Shown piece by piece: positions 1 through 7,216 of a stretch of 16,081 nucleotides of DNA (the stretch's first letter is position 1; each line of letters opens with the position of its first letter). The notes beneath the pieces are model-generated. The model made no database searches, was not told the origin of the DNA, and worked only from the letters and a program-made list of their open reading frames with translations. Origin of the DNA: Candidatus Onthoplasma faecigallinarum (GTDB lineage Bacteria > Bacillota > Clostridia > Christensenellales > UBA1242); contig DVMB01000075.1 of NCBI GenBank assembly GCA_018715225.1, positions 1 to 16,081 of the forward strand, in the 5' to 3' direction. The translations under genes and the position numbers were made by a program.

Positions 1-39
1 TTATAAAAAAATGTTAAATTAATAAAAAGGAATAAATTA

Positions 40-204
40 ATGGCTAAAATAAAAATATTAAAAAAATTACCAAAAAATAAAAAAATTACCAAAAAATCCA
101 CAAATATTCAACATTCAAACAATAATTATTATGATAAAAATAAAGAAAAATATTTGGAATATTATGATGATATAAAAATTCCATCAAAAAGATACGATTG
201 GTAA
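40..204 (+). CDS. Small Lys-rich hypothetical protein (54 aa)
   Basis: An ATG at 40 is preceded by AAAAAGG at 24-30, a plausible ribosome binding site nine bases upstream. The frame runs 54 codons to TAA at 202-204. The protein is strongly basic at the N-terminus (many Lys, few acidic residues), then Asn/Tyr-rich, and ends in PSKRYDW. No signal peptide or membrane helix is visible. A Rho-independent hairpin starts at its stop codon, which supports a real transcript ending here. The N-terminal part lies over a perfect 19-bp tandem duplication, so the ORF may be recently altered. I recognise no family. It could be a genuine small protein or a chance ORF in AT-rich DNA; the RBS plus terminator tip the balance slightly in favour of a gene. 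Confidence 0.4.
   Translation: MAKIKILKKLPKNKKITKKSTNIQHSNNNYYDKNKEKYLEYYDDIKIPSKRYDW
60..97 (+). repeat. Perfect tandem duplication, 19-bp unit
   Basis: The unit AAAAAAATTACCAAAAAAT occurs at 60-78 and again, identical and directly abutting, at 79-97. It lies inside the small ORF at 40-204. Because 19 is not a multiple of three, the two copies are read in different frames (KKLPKN-like, then KKITKK-like). Slipped-strand replication at A-runs is the simplest origin (inference). Confidence 0.85.
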
Positions 205-234
205 AAAAGAATACTATTCACTAGTATTCTTTTT
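204..234. terminator. Bidirectional Rho-independent terminator between convergent genes
   Basis: Arms AAAAAGAATACTA (204-216) and TAGTATTCTTTTT (222-234) are perfect complements around a 5-nt loop (217-221). The A-run on the left arm and T-run on the right give a U-tract in both directions. It therefore can serve the small plus-strand ORF ending at 204 and the minus-strand lipoprotein gene, whose stop (214-216) lies within the stem. Confidence 0.8.
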
Positions 235-1053
235 CCTTTTTTTATTAATTATCAATGCTATTATTCCCAAAATGCTTAAGACACCTAACCCTACAGCAAG
301 GCAAACCAAAAGACAATTCGCTTGGTTAGCAAGATTATAATATATGACGATATTTTCTTCTATATTATTTGGATCTATCACCCATGTGTGATAATATAAT
401 CCATCTATTCTGCTGACATAATCAGCATTGCTGTGTTCTCTATGCAAATCTGTAACATAGGTGTATAAAAGTTGGTTATTTTCACTATCTACCAAATCTG
501 TATAATAACTAGAATAATAACTCGACAATCTATCATACAAGTCATGGTAGTCGGCATAAAGATTGGTTGAATTGTAATATACAGTATTGTATAAGAAATG
601 TTCTTCTATATCGCTATATCCTGTATTGTTCTCAGTGATATTATAGTAATATCTATACACATCAATGTCTTCGAATCTTATACCAATCACATAAGTGTTT
701 TCTTCCCAAACGTTGCCAACGACTGCTATCCCGTCATAGTATGATTGCAATACCTGTCTGGTCTCTTCGTCTGTGATTGTGGACAATGCGATCTGTATCC
801 TTAGGTTAAAACTTGACACAATTCTATTCGCTTCATTCATGCTATTAGTCTCTATTCTCTGCTTGATTTCATCTAGATTGTACCCGCTATTCTCTATCTC
901 TTCTTGATTTAATGTGACATATACCAATTCATCAATCGTCCCATCCTCATTCGTCATGGTCATGGCACGCACTTCGCTACAAGCAGAAAGACATACTGTC
1001 ATCAACAGTAATAATATTACAATAATGAAATTTTTTACCTTTGATTTTATCAT
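214..1053 (-). CDS. Tyr-rich lipoprotein with C-terminal transmembrane anchor, unknown function
   Basis: The N-terminus (MIKSKVKNF, then a long hydrophobic run) ends in a clear lipobox L22-S23-A24-C25, so the mature protein should begin at lipidated Cys25 and face the outside. The extracellular part is acidic and unusually rich in Tyr (clusters such as YRYYY and SSYYSSYY). Residues about 247-269 form a hydrophobic helix followed by NKKRKK, a positive-inside stop-transfer signal, so the protein is tethered at both ends. This layout resembles LppM/DUF3153-type lipoproteins (short beta-rich N-terminal region with TMTNEDGT, then a C-terminal helix), but I cannot confirm membership. The start has a good RBS (AAGGAA on the minus strand, 1065-1070). 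The gene is last in the gyrB-gyrA-radC direction, 46 bp after radC, and ends in a terminator. Confidence 0.8.
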   Translation of the reverse strand: MIKSKVKNFIIVILLLLMTVCLSACSEVRAMTMTNEDGTIDELVYVTLNQEEIENSGYNLDEIKQRIETNSMNEANRIVSSFNLRIQIALSTITDEETRQVLQSYYDGIAVVGNVWEENTYVIGIRFEDIDVYRYYYNITENNTGYSDIEEHFLYNTVYYNSTNLYADYHDLYDRLSSYYSSYYTDLVDSENNQLLYTYVTDLHREHSNADYVSRIDGLYYHTWVIDPNNIEENIVIYYNLANQANCLLVCLAVGLGVLSILGIIALIINKKRKKNTSE

Positions 1054-1099
1054 TATTTAATTTATTCCTTAGATAGTGATTAAATACGTAAATTAAAAA

Positions 1100-1831
1100 C
1101 TATTTTTTATAAATAAATGTTAAATTTGAATCAAATTGTTTTTCCATTTCTCTAAGAATGTCTTTCATAGAAAAATAATCTTTTTCGTTCAAAATTATAT
1201 GATCATACAAATTTATGCCCAGAAGCCTGCATTGCACAAACAATTTATACGTCATATCAATATCTTGCTTGCTGGGAGAGACACTGCCAAACGGGTGAGT
1301 ATGCATGAAGATGACCGAACTCGCCTGAGTGGCTGTAATCTTTGCCAACAAATCTTTTATATTAAAATCGACGCTTGTATCGTCCTTTCCTTCAAATTTT
1401 ATCACTTTCAATAAAGAATATTTATTCGTTAGGCACAGACAGTAGAAGTCTTCTTTTTTCTCTACAGTATAGCGTTTTCTAAAAAATGCTACCGCTGCTT
1501 TTAGATTCTCCAAAATATAATTCGTATGATTATCCTTGCTTACCTCATATTTTGTATAAAATTGTTTTAATAAATTTAGATATATTGCTGTCTCTCTACC
1601 TATTCCATTTACTTTTATAAGTTCGTCATATTCCGCATTTAGCACCCCGTACAAGCTATCAAATTCGTTCAACAGGGTGTGTGCCAACTCATTTGTGTCC
1701 TTATATGGAATAGAATACGTGAGCATAAGTTCCAAGATCTCATGCTCACTAAACGCATCTAAGCCAAATTCTATAAATTTGTTTTTTAACCTCTGTCTAT
1801 GTCCCTCATGAATATTATTCTTTTTCTTCAT
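1100..1831 (-). CDS. radC: RadC-family protein (UPF0758, JAB/MPN metalloprotease fold)
   Basis: The N-terminal helical part (HEGHRQRLKNKF, EHEILELMLTYSIPYKDTN, about residues 7-46) is typical of the RadC family, followed by a helix-hairpin-helix-like stretch (VNGIGRETA, 74-82). The C-terminal domain carries the JAMM-type metal motif H177-T-H179-P with PS and D190 downstream, matching the family HxHPx..PSxxD. Length (243 aa) is normal. Biochemical function is unsettled: the old link to recombinational repair has been questioned, and related proteins occur in mobile elements. The ATG (1829-1831) lies inside the end of gyrA, a 17-bp overlap, with a GGAAG RBS within gyrA coding sequence. Translation is therefore probably coupled to gyrase. 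A radC directly behind gyrBA is not a context I know as standard. Confidence 0.93.
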   Translation of the reverse strand: MKKKNNIHEGHRQRLKNKFIEFGLDAFSEHEILELMLTYSIPYKDTNELAHTLLNEFDSLYGVLNAEYDELIKVNGIGRETAIYLNLLKQFYTKYEVSKDNHTNYILENLKAAVAFFRKRYTVEKKEDFYCLCLTNKYSLLKVIKFEGKDDTSVDFNIKDLLAKITATQASSVIFMHTHPFGSVSPSKQDIDMTYKLFVQCRLLGINLYDHIILNEKDYFSMKDILREMEKQFDSNLTFIYKK

Positions 1832-4316
1832 TTGTGTTTTCTTCCGTCAAATTTTCTTCCTCTTCGCTTGGGTCAGCATCAACTATGGCTACACTTACAA
1901 CCCTGTCGTTGGCACTGACTTTCATCAACCTAACTCCAAGACTCGTACGGCTGACAAGATTGATACTATCTATACGTGTCCTTATCATGACGCCATCGCT
2001 AGATATAGCCAAAACATCCTTGTCTTGAGAAACTGGCATGATGTCAACAATTTTACCCGTCTTGTCGTTAAATACGCCCGCCTTGACGCCCTTGCCACGT
2101 CTGCCCTGCAATCTGTAATCCTCTGGTCTACTACGTTTAGCATACCCTTTTTCTGTTACGGTTAAAATATCTAATTCAGGGTCTAGCACAATCAAACCGA
2201 CAATGTGGTCATCTTTGTCAATTTTCATGCTCCTAACTCCTTGCGAATTTCTACCTACGAGACGAATGCTCTTCTCATTGAATCGCAGACATTTTCCATT
2301 ATCTGCCGCCATCAATATTTCATCGTTAGGATGCACAATCTTAGCAGAAACAAGCGTGTCTCCGTCGTTCAATTTTATTGCAATCTTTCCATTTTTACGT
2401 ACATTGCCAAACTCTAGAAGTTTTGTCTTCTTAATCAATCCCTGTTCGGTAGCCAGTACAAGATAAGCTCCATCGTCATGCGAATATTTTAGAATAGTGT
2501 TGATTTTTTCGTCCGCATCTAAAGGTAACAAATTGACCAACGCTCTACCTTTGTTCTGTCGTCCTGCTTCAGGAATGACATATGCCTTCAGCATGTACAC
2601 TTTCCCTTTGTTGCTAAAGAACATCAGTTCGTCATGGCTGTTCACTGCAAATATGTCGGTCACAAAATCTTCTTCTTTCGTCCTGTGTGCATTCACGCCA
2701 CGACCGCCTCTGTGCTGAGCCTTATATTCACTGACAGGCAATCTCTTCACATATCCTTGGCTGGTAAGAGAGATGACAACTTCATGACGCTCAATCAAAT
2801 CGCCGATGTCAATATCGCTATAGTCCATGACGATTTCACTCTTTCTTGGAGTAGGATATTTTGCTTTTATCTCAAGGAGTTCTTTTTTGATGATTTCATT
2901 GATTTTTCCGTCATCAGCCAAGATCTCTTTCAAGTTTTTAATCGTGAGCTCCAACTCATTCAATTCAGCGTTAAGTTTTTCAACTTCCAGTCCAGTAAGC
3001 CTACTCAACTTCATCTCCAAAATGGCGTTGGCTTGCCTTTCAGTCAGTTCAAATTTTTCTTCTAGTTTTACCATAGCGTCGTTTTTATCTTCGCTCTGTT
3101 TGATGATTTTTATGACGGCGTCAATATTGTTGACAGCGATGACCAAGCCCTTGATTATGTGCTCTCTTTCTTCCGCTTTCTTTAGGTCAAATTTTGTTCG
3201 TCGTGTGATGACTTCACGCTGGAAATTCAAATAATAGAATATAATTTCTTGAAGATTCAACACCCTAGGTCTATTGTCCACAAGAGCAAGCAAAATTATA
3301 CCGCTAGACAACTGTAATTGTGTCTGTTTATATAGTTGATTCAAAACGATTTGAGCATTGGCATCTTTTTTGAGCTCTATGACGATTCGCATACCATCTC
3401 TATCCGACTCATCACGGATGTCAGCAATCCCATCAATCTTCTTATCTTTGACAAGGTTGGCAATTTGAGCTATCAGCTTTGCCTTATTTACCTGATAAGG
3501 AATAGCATTTACCACAATTCTCCATCTCTTTCCGCTGTCGTAAGACTCAATTTCTGCCTTGGCACGCATTACGACTCCACCATGCCCAGTTTTGTATGCC
3601 TGCTTTATGGCAGAAGTACCTAAAATTTCCCCTCCTGTAGGAAAGTCAGGTGCAGGAATATATTCCATCAATTCATCGACAGTGATATTAGGATTATCAA
3701 TCATAGCGACAACAGCATTGATGACTTCGTTCAAGTTGTGTGGTGGAATATTTGTTGCCATACCTACGGCAATACCATCACTACCGTTTACCAGCAAGTT
3801 TGGAAATCTACTAGGCAATACTTTTGGCTGTACTGTCGTTGCATCAAAGTTTGGATAAAAATCTACCGTATCCTTGTCTATATCACGCAAAAGTTCGCCC
3901 GCAATTTTACTCAATCTCGCTTCCGTGTAACGATAGGCAGCCGCTGGGTCGCCATCGACACTACCGAAGTTTCCATTAGGGTCAATCAAAGGTTCGTTGA
4001 TTGTAAAGTCTTGTGCCAGACGAACCAAAGCATAGTAGACCGAACTATCTCCATGTGGGTGATAATGTCCCAACACGTCACCTACGATCTTTGCACATTT
4101 TCTAAAAGGTTTATCATTCGTTAGTCCTGTCTCGTTCATGGAGTAAAGAATTCTTCTATGAACAGGCTTCAACCCGTCTCTAACGTCCGGCAGGGCACGA
4201 GAGACATTTACCGCCATAGCATAAGCTATAAAAGACTCTTTCATCTCATGTTCAACATCAATGTCTATATAACGTGTATTGTCGATTTTTTCAAAAATTT
4301 CTTTATTGTCTTTCAT
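1815..4316 (-). CDS. gyrA: DNA gyrase subunit A
   Basis: This is the DNA breakage-reunion subunit of the A2B2 type II topoisomerase that adds negative supercoils. The winged-helix region contains HPHGDSS (87-92) and the catalytic tyrosine Y130 in AYRYTEARL. The C-terminal beta-pinwheel starts after about residue 495 and contains a GyrA-box, QHRGGRG (534-540), close to the canonical Q(R/K)RGG(R/K)G but with His535. The GyrA-box and the adjacent gyrB argue for GyrA rather than ParC. The C-terminus is a short acidic tail (EEEEN...EEKE). In the quinolone-determining region Ser91 (E. coli Ser83) is kept, but the Asp/Glu of E. coli position 87 is Tyr95 (codon TAT, 4032-4034). The ATG has an AGGAGA RBS that overlaps the gyrB stop, and the spacing is 8 bp. 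Length 833 aa is within the family range. Confidence 0.98.
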   Translation of the reverse strand: MKDNKEIFEKIDNTRYIDIDVEHEMKESFIAYAMAVNVSRALPDVRDGLKPVHRRILYSMNETGLTNDKPFRKCAKIVGDVLGHYHPHGDSSVYYALVRLAQDFTINEPLIDPNGNFGSVDGDPAAAYRYTEARLSKIAGELLRDIDKDTVDFYPNFDATTVQPKVLPSRFPNLLVNGSDGIAVGMATNIPPHNLNEVINAVVAMIDNPNITVDELMEYIPAPDFPTGGEILGTSAIKQAYKTGHGGVVMRAKAEIESYDSGKRWRIVVNAIPYQVNKAKLIAQIANLVKDKKIDGIADIRDESDRDGMRIVIELKKDANAQIVLNQLYKQTQLQLSSGIILLALVDNRPRVLNLQEIIFYYLNFQREVITRRTKFDLKKAEEREHIIKGLVIAVNNIDAVIKIIKQSEDKNDAMVKLEEKFELTERQANAILEMKLSRLTGLEVEKLNAELNELELTIKNLKEILADDGKINEIIKKELLEIKAKYPTPRKSEIVMDYSDIDIGDLIERHEVVISLTSQGYVKRLPVSEYKAQHRGGRGVNAHRTKEEDFVTDIFAVNSHDELMFFSNKGKVYMLKAYVIPEAGRQNKGRALVNLLPLDADEKINTILKYSHDDGAYLVLATEQGLIKKTKLLEFGNVRKNGKIAIKLNDGDTLVSAKIVHPNDEILMAADNGKCLRFNEKSIRLVGRNSQGVRSMKIDKDDHIVGLIVLDPELDILTVTEKGYAKRSRPEDYRLQGRRGKGVKAGVFNDKTGKIVDIMPVSQDKDVLAISSDGVMIRTRIDSINLVSRTSLGVRLMKVSANDRVVSVAIVDADPSEEEENLTEENTNEEKE

Positions 4317-4324
4317 ATTTTCTC

Positions 4325-6283
4325 CTAAACATCAAGGTCTGTAACTAGTGTTGCATGGCTTTCGATAAATTCTCTTCTGCCCTCAGGTCTATCTCCCATT
4401 AATAGGTCAAAAACTTCGTTACAAGTTACCTCGTCTTTCATGGTAACTTTTTTCAGTGTACGTGTCTCAGGGTTCATAGTAGTCTCCCACAACAAATCGG
4501 CGTTCATTTCTCCTAACCCTTTGTAACGTTGAACGGTATATCCCTTATCTAAGTCCATTAGGGCGTTCTCTTTGTCCTCTTCTGTATAATAATAGTTGAC
4601 CTGTTTACCACGTGTAACCTTGTATAAAGGTGGCTGTGCCACATACACGTGCCCCTCTTCAATCAACGGACGCATGTATCTAAAGAAGAATGTCAACATC
4701 AAGATCTCTATATGGCTACCATCCACATCGGCATCGGTCATGATGATGATTTTGTCATATCTCAGTTTCTTTGTATCACAATTTTCATATATTCCGCAAC
4801 CAAAAGCGGTTATCATATCATTTATCTCTTGATTTTCAAGCGCACGTGCAAGGCGTGTCTTCTCTACATTCAATATCTTACCTCGCAATGGCAAAATGGC
4901 TTGGAAACGACGATTTCTGCCACTCTTTGCTGTACCGCCCGCAGAGTCTCCTTCGACTATGAATATTTCACATTCGCTAGCGTTCTTACTACTACAATCT
5001 GCCAATTTCCCAGGAAGTGAAGATGACTCCAACACACTTTTCCTTCTAGTATCCTCTCGTGCGTTCCTAGCCGCTTCCCTAGCCCTTTGCGACAACATAC
5101 ATTTGTTGATCAGGTCTTTACTCTCTTTTGGATGCTCTTCTAGATAATCTTTGAACGTCTCGTCCATGGCTTTTGCTGTAAAAGTCTTTATCTCATCAGT
5201 CCCCAATTTTGTCTTTGTCTGTCCTTCAAATTGTGGCTCTTCAACCTTTACCGAGATGACAGCGACAATACCTTCTCGTGTGTCTTCTCCGCTGAGTTTC
5301 ATCTTGTCCTTTATCAGTTTGTTTTCAACGGCATAATCATTGATGATTTTCATCAAACTATTTTTGAAACCATCTACATGTTTTCCGCCCTCTTCTGTGT
5401 TGATGTTGTTGCAATAACTATGGACATTCTCAGTATAAGTGTCAGTGTATTGAAAACTTAGTTCAATCTCGCATGTGGCGTCCACACTCTTGCCGTTTTC
5501 GTCTTTGCGTTTATATTTATACACTTTGTCCACATAGATAGGCTCAGGGAAAATACAATTTTTGTTCTCAGTAAGGTCAGCGACGAACTCCTGTATACCG
5601 CCCATGAATTGGTATACATTCTCCTGCTCTTTTTCTGGTCTACAATCTTTCAAGGTAATTCTAAGCCCTTTATTTAAAAAGGCTATCTCACGCAACCTAG
5701 ATTTCAAGGTGTCGTAATTAAATTCAGTGATAGGGAAGATTTCATAGTCCGGTTTAAATGTAACCATTGTACCTGTCTTTTCGTGCGGAACTGTTCCCAC
5801 CACTGCCAATCTATCAACAGGGACTCCTCTATGATATTCTTGATGATAATGATTGCCATTTTGATAAATGTCCAAGATCAAGACTTCACTAAGTGCATTT
5901 ACGACAGAAAGACCAACTCCATGCAGTCCGCCAGAGATCTTGTATCCGCCACCGCCGAATTTGCCACCTGCGTGCAATTTTGTAAGCACCAATTCAGCCG
6001 CACTGATACCTTCTTTCTCATGAATACCTGTTGGTATACCACGCCCATTGTCCAGTACACTTACCGAACCATCACTGTTGATTGTAACATTGATTTCGTT
6101 ACAATATCCAGCCAACGCTTCATCAATCGAATTGTCCACAATCTCTGTTACTAAATGGTGCAGACCTTTTTCGTCAGTAGAACCAATATACATGCCCGGA
6201 CGTTTTCGCACTGGCTCTAATCCTTCCAAAACTTGAATGGCTTCCGCTCCATAATTATTAGTAACTTTTAATTCATCTATCAT
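4325..6283 (-). CDS. gyrB: DNA gyrase subunit B
   Basis: This is the ATPase subunit of gyrase. The GHKL domain shows catalytic Glu47 and Mg-binding Asn51 in TEIVDNSIDEA, DNGRGIP (78-84), and the glycine-rich lid around GGKFGGGGYKISGGLHGVG (106-124). The TOPRIM domain shows EGDSAGG (444-450) and DADVDGSH (517-524), and the C-terminal tail has RYKGLGEMN (586-594). Length 652 aa fits the short Gram-positive form. Two oddities: Gln141 replaces the Arg equivalent to E. coli Arg136, a residue that contacts aminocoumarins, and DGSHIEIL has Glu525 where Arg is usual. The ATG has a strong AAAGGAG RBS (6289-6295). This is the first gene of a gyrB-gyrA-radC transcription unit, probably driven from the AT-rich spacer upstream. 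Confidence 0.98.
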   Translation of the reverse strand: MIDELKVTNNYGAEAIQVLEGLEPVRKRPGMYIGSTDEKGLHHLVTEIVDNSIDEALAGYCNEINVTINSDGSVSVLDNGRGIPTGIHEKEGISAAELVLTKLHAGGKFGGGGYKISGGLHGVGLSVVNALSEVLILDIYQNGNHYHQEYHRGVPVDRLAVVGTVPHEKTGTMVTFKPDYEIFPITEFNYDTLKSRLREIAFLNKGLRITLKDCRPEKEQENVYQFMGGIQEFVADLTENKNCIFPEPIYVDKVYKYKRKDENGKSVDATCEIELSFQYTDTYTENVHSYCNNINTEEGGKHVDGFKNSLMKIINDYAVENKLIKDKMKLSGEDTREGIVAVISVKVEEPQFEGQTKTKLGTDEIKTFTAKAMDETFKDYLEEHPKESKDLINKCMLSQRAREAARNAREDTRRKSVLESSSLPGKLADCSSKNASECEIFIVEGDSAGGTAKSGRNRRFQAILPLRGKILNVEKTRLARALENQEINDMITAFGCGIYENCDTKKLRYDKIIIMTDADVDGSHIEILMLTFFFRYMRPLIEEGHVYVAQPPLYKVTRGKQVNYYYTEEDKENALMDLDKGYTVQRYKGLGEMNADLLWETTMNPETRTLKKVTMKDEVTCNEVFDLLMGDRPEGRREFIESHATLVTDLDV

Positions 6284-6431
6284 AAAATCTCCTTTAGCTG
6301 ATTAATTTTTTCTTCCCTATATATCTCGCCTTTGAGAATTAAGGCACAGACATTTTATCTACTTAACTTTTCAAATTGGCTGTTAAAATTGAATTAGTTA
6401 AAGCCTATAAAATTCACTTAAAAAGAAAAAA

Positions 6432-6461
6432 ATATATTATATATTTATATATAATATATTG
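6432..6461. repeat. Perfect 14-bp-arm all-A/T palindrome upstream of gyrB
   Basis: The arm AATATATTATATAT (6432-6445) is the exact reverse complement of 6448-6461, with only two central bases (TT). Every base is A or T. Such a sequence can extrude a cruciform or melt under negative supercoiling. On the minus strand one arm overlaps the candidate gyrB -10 element. Confidence 0.85.
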
Positions 6462-6468
6462 TATCAAA
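6437..6468 (-). promoter_or_regulatory. Candidate gyrB promoter
   Basis: On the minus strand, TTGATA (6468-6463) could be a -35 element. A -10 could be TATATA (6444-6439, 18-bp spacer) or a perfect TATAAT (6442-6437, 20-bp spacer). The spacing of the better -10 is long, and the region is so AT-rich that -10-like hexamers are expected by chance. If used, the transcript would have a leader of about 150 nt before the gyrB ATG. Confidence 0.35.
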
Positions 6469-6506
6469 AAAACACAATAAAAACAAGTGTTTAGCCCATT
6501 AAAAAT

Positions 6507-6537
6507 AGTGAAAATTAGCGTAAAATAACGTAAAATA
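6507..6537. repeat. Helically phased 10-bp direct repeats
   Basis: AGCGTAAAAT (6517-6526) and AACGTAAAAT (6527-6536) share the core CGTAAAATA at exact 10-bp spacing. A degenerate third copy, AGTGAAAATT, precedes them at 6507-6516. One-turn spacing places the copies on the same DNA face, as in protein-binding arrays. They lie about 40-75 bp upstream of the candidate gyrB -35 element. Confidence 0.55.
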
Positions 6538-6580
6538 TCAACTTATTAAATTATATGATTTTTACCAATATATTTTTAGG

Positions 6581-6612
6581 AAAAATAAAAAATGAGAACG
6601 CTTTTGTTCTCA
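6581..6612 (-). terminator. Rho-independent terminator of the methyltransferase-like gene
   Basis: Read on the minus strand, TGAGAAC (6612-6606), a 6-nt loop and GTTCTCA (6599-6593) form a perfect 7-bp stem followed by TTTTTTATTTTT (6592-6581). It starts 23 bp after the stop of the gene at 6635. The plus strand also has a T-run after the stem, so it may work in both directions. Confidence 0.85.
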
Positions 6613-6634
6613 CAATTTTTTTAAAATTTTGTTT

Positions 6635-7216
6635 TTACAAACGTTTGATCAAATATGCTAAATAATGTTTGCTGTCATATTCCAATTTGTATTTATCATA
6701 TTTCACTTTTGGATAATGTTCGGGGTTTGGATTTCTAAATTTCTTTTTCTTCATAATCTTGAAGCCCTTTTCTTTCAAGTACTGCTCAATATATCTAAAA
6801 TGGACGCTAGGATCTTCAAAAACATCAATGATGAGAAAATATTGTGCTTTAATATCCATAATGCGATGGAAAAGATTTTCAAAAGAATTGCCGAAATGCT
6901 GTGCCTCACCCAAAGTCATATGCACCAGGCAAAAATCATAAGTTTTCCTAAACGTAGTGTTACAGATATCTGCTTCCACCACTTCTAGCCTAGAACTGCC
7001 TATCGCATTTTCGAGCGGATTTTTCTTCCTGTTGTCTCCGGGATATATGATAGCGTCTACTTTTGCCTGCGGGAAATATTTTAGTGCTATACTTGCACTT
7101 ATCTTTCCACTCCCTGCATCTATGGCTTTCTTTATCTCTTCGTGTTTTAAAGGTTTTAGCATCACTCTTGCAATTTTGTCATGAACCATTTTAGATGTAT
7201 CTACTAATTTTTCCAC
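6635..7216 (-). CDS. Class I SAM-dependent methyltransferase-like protein, substrate unknown
   Basis: The fold clues, counted from the start chosen here, are a glycine-rich motif I (AIDAGSGKISASIA, about 32-45), an acidic strand end (VVEADI, about 77-82), a motif IV-like YDFCLVHMTLGEAQ (about 93-106) and a hydrophobic strand YFLIIDVFED (about 126-135). The C-terminal third is Lys/Tyr-rich and could bind RNA (inference). It does not show the signature sequences I know for TrmK or other named tRNA methyltransferases, so the substrate is left open. An upstream in-frame GTG at 7220-7222 overlaps the RBS AGAGG itself. The GTG at 7214-7216 sits five bases after AGAGG and is the better start, giving 193 aa. 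The gene follows dtd after 100 bp and is closed by a strong terminator. Confidence 0.55.
   Translation of the reverse strand: MEKLVDTSKMVHDKIARVMLKPLKHEEIKKAIDAGSGKISASIALKYFPQAKVDAIIYPGDNRKKNPLENAIGSSRLEVVEADICNTTFRKTYDFCLVHMTLGEAQHFGNSFENLFHRIMDIKAQYFLIIDVFEDPSVHFRYIEQYLKEKGFKIMKKKKFRNPNPEHYPKVKYDKYKLEYDSKHYLAYLIKRL

Larger units (their letters stand above)
6284..6634. other. AT-rich intergenic control region upstream of gyrB
   Basis: This roughly 350-bp gap has no convincing gene. From left to right it holds the gyrB RBS, a leader of about 140 nt, a 30-bp all-AT palindrome (6432-6461) overlapping a candidate promoter, three 10-bp phased repeats (6507-6537), and the terminator of the methyltransferase-like gene (6581-6612). 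The leader has a weak GCCTT/AAGGC hairpin just before the RBS, but I recognise no riboswitch. Confidence 0.7.

Noticed and set aside
1136..6236. Numerous plus-strand open frames across radC, gyrA and gyrB
   Set aside because: All lie antisense to strongly conserved coding genes, without RBS or family motifs; they reflect codon bias of the true strand.
1815..6283. ParC/ParE (topoisomerase IV) instead of gyrase
   Set aside because: The A subunit has a GyrA-box-like QHRGGRG and the B-A gene order with gyrase-type motifs fits gyrase.
6284..6430. Riboswitch or attenuator in the gyrB leader
   Set aside because: Only weak short hairpins and a four-codon ATG frame are present; no known aptamer pattern and no terminator before the gyrB RBS.
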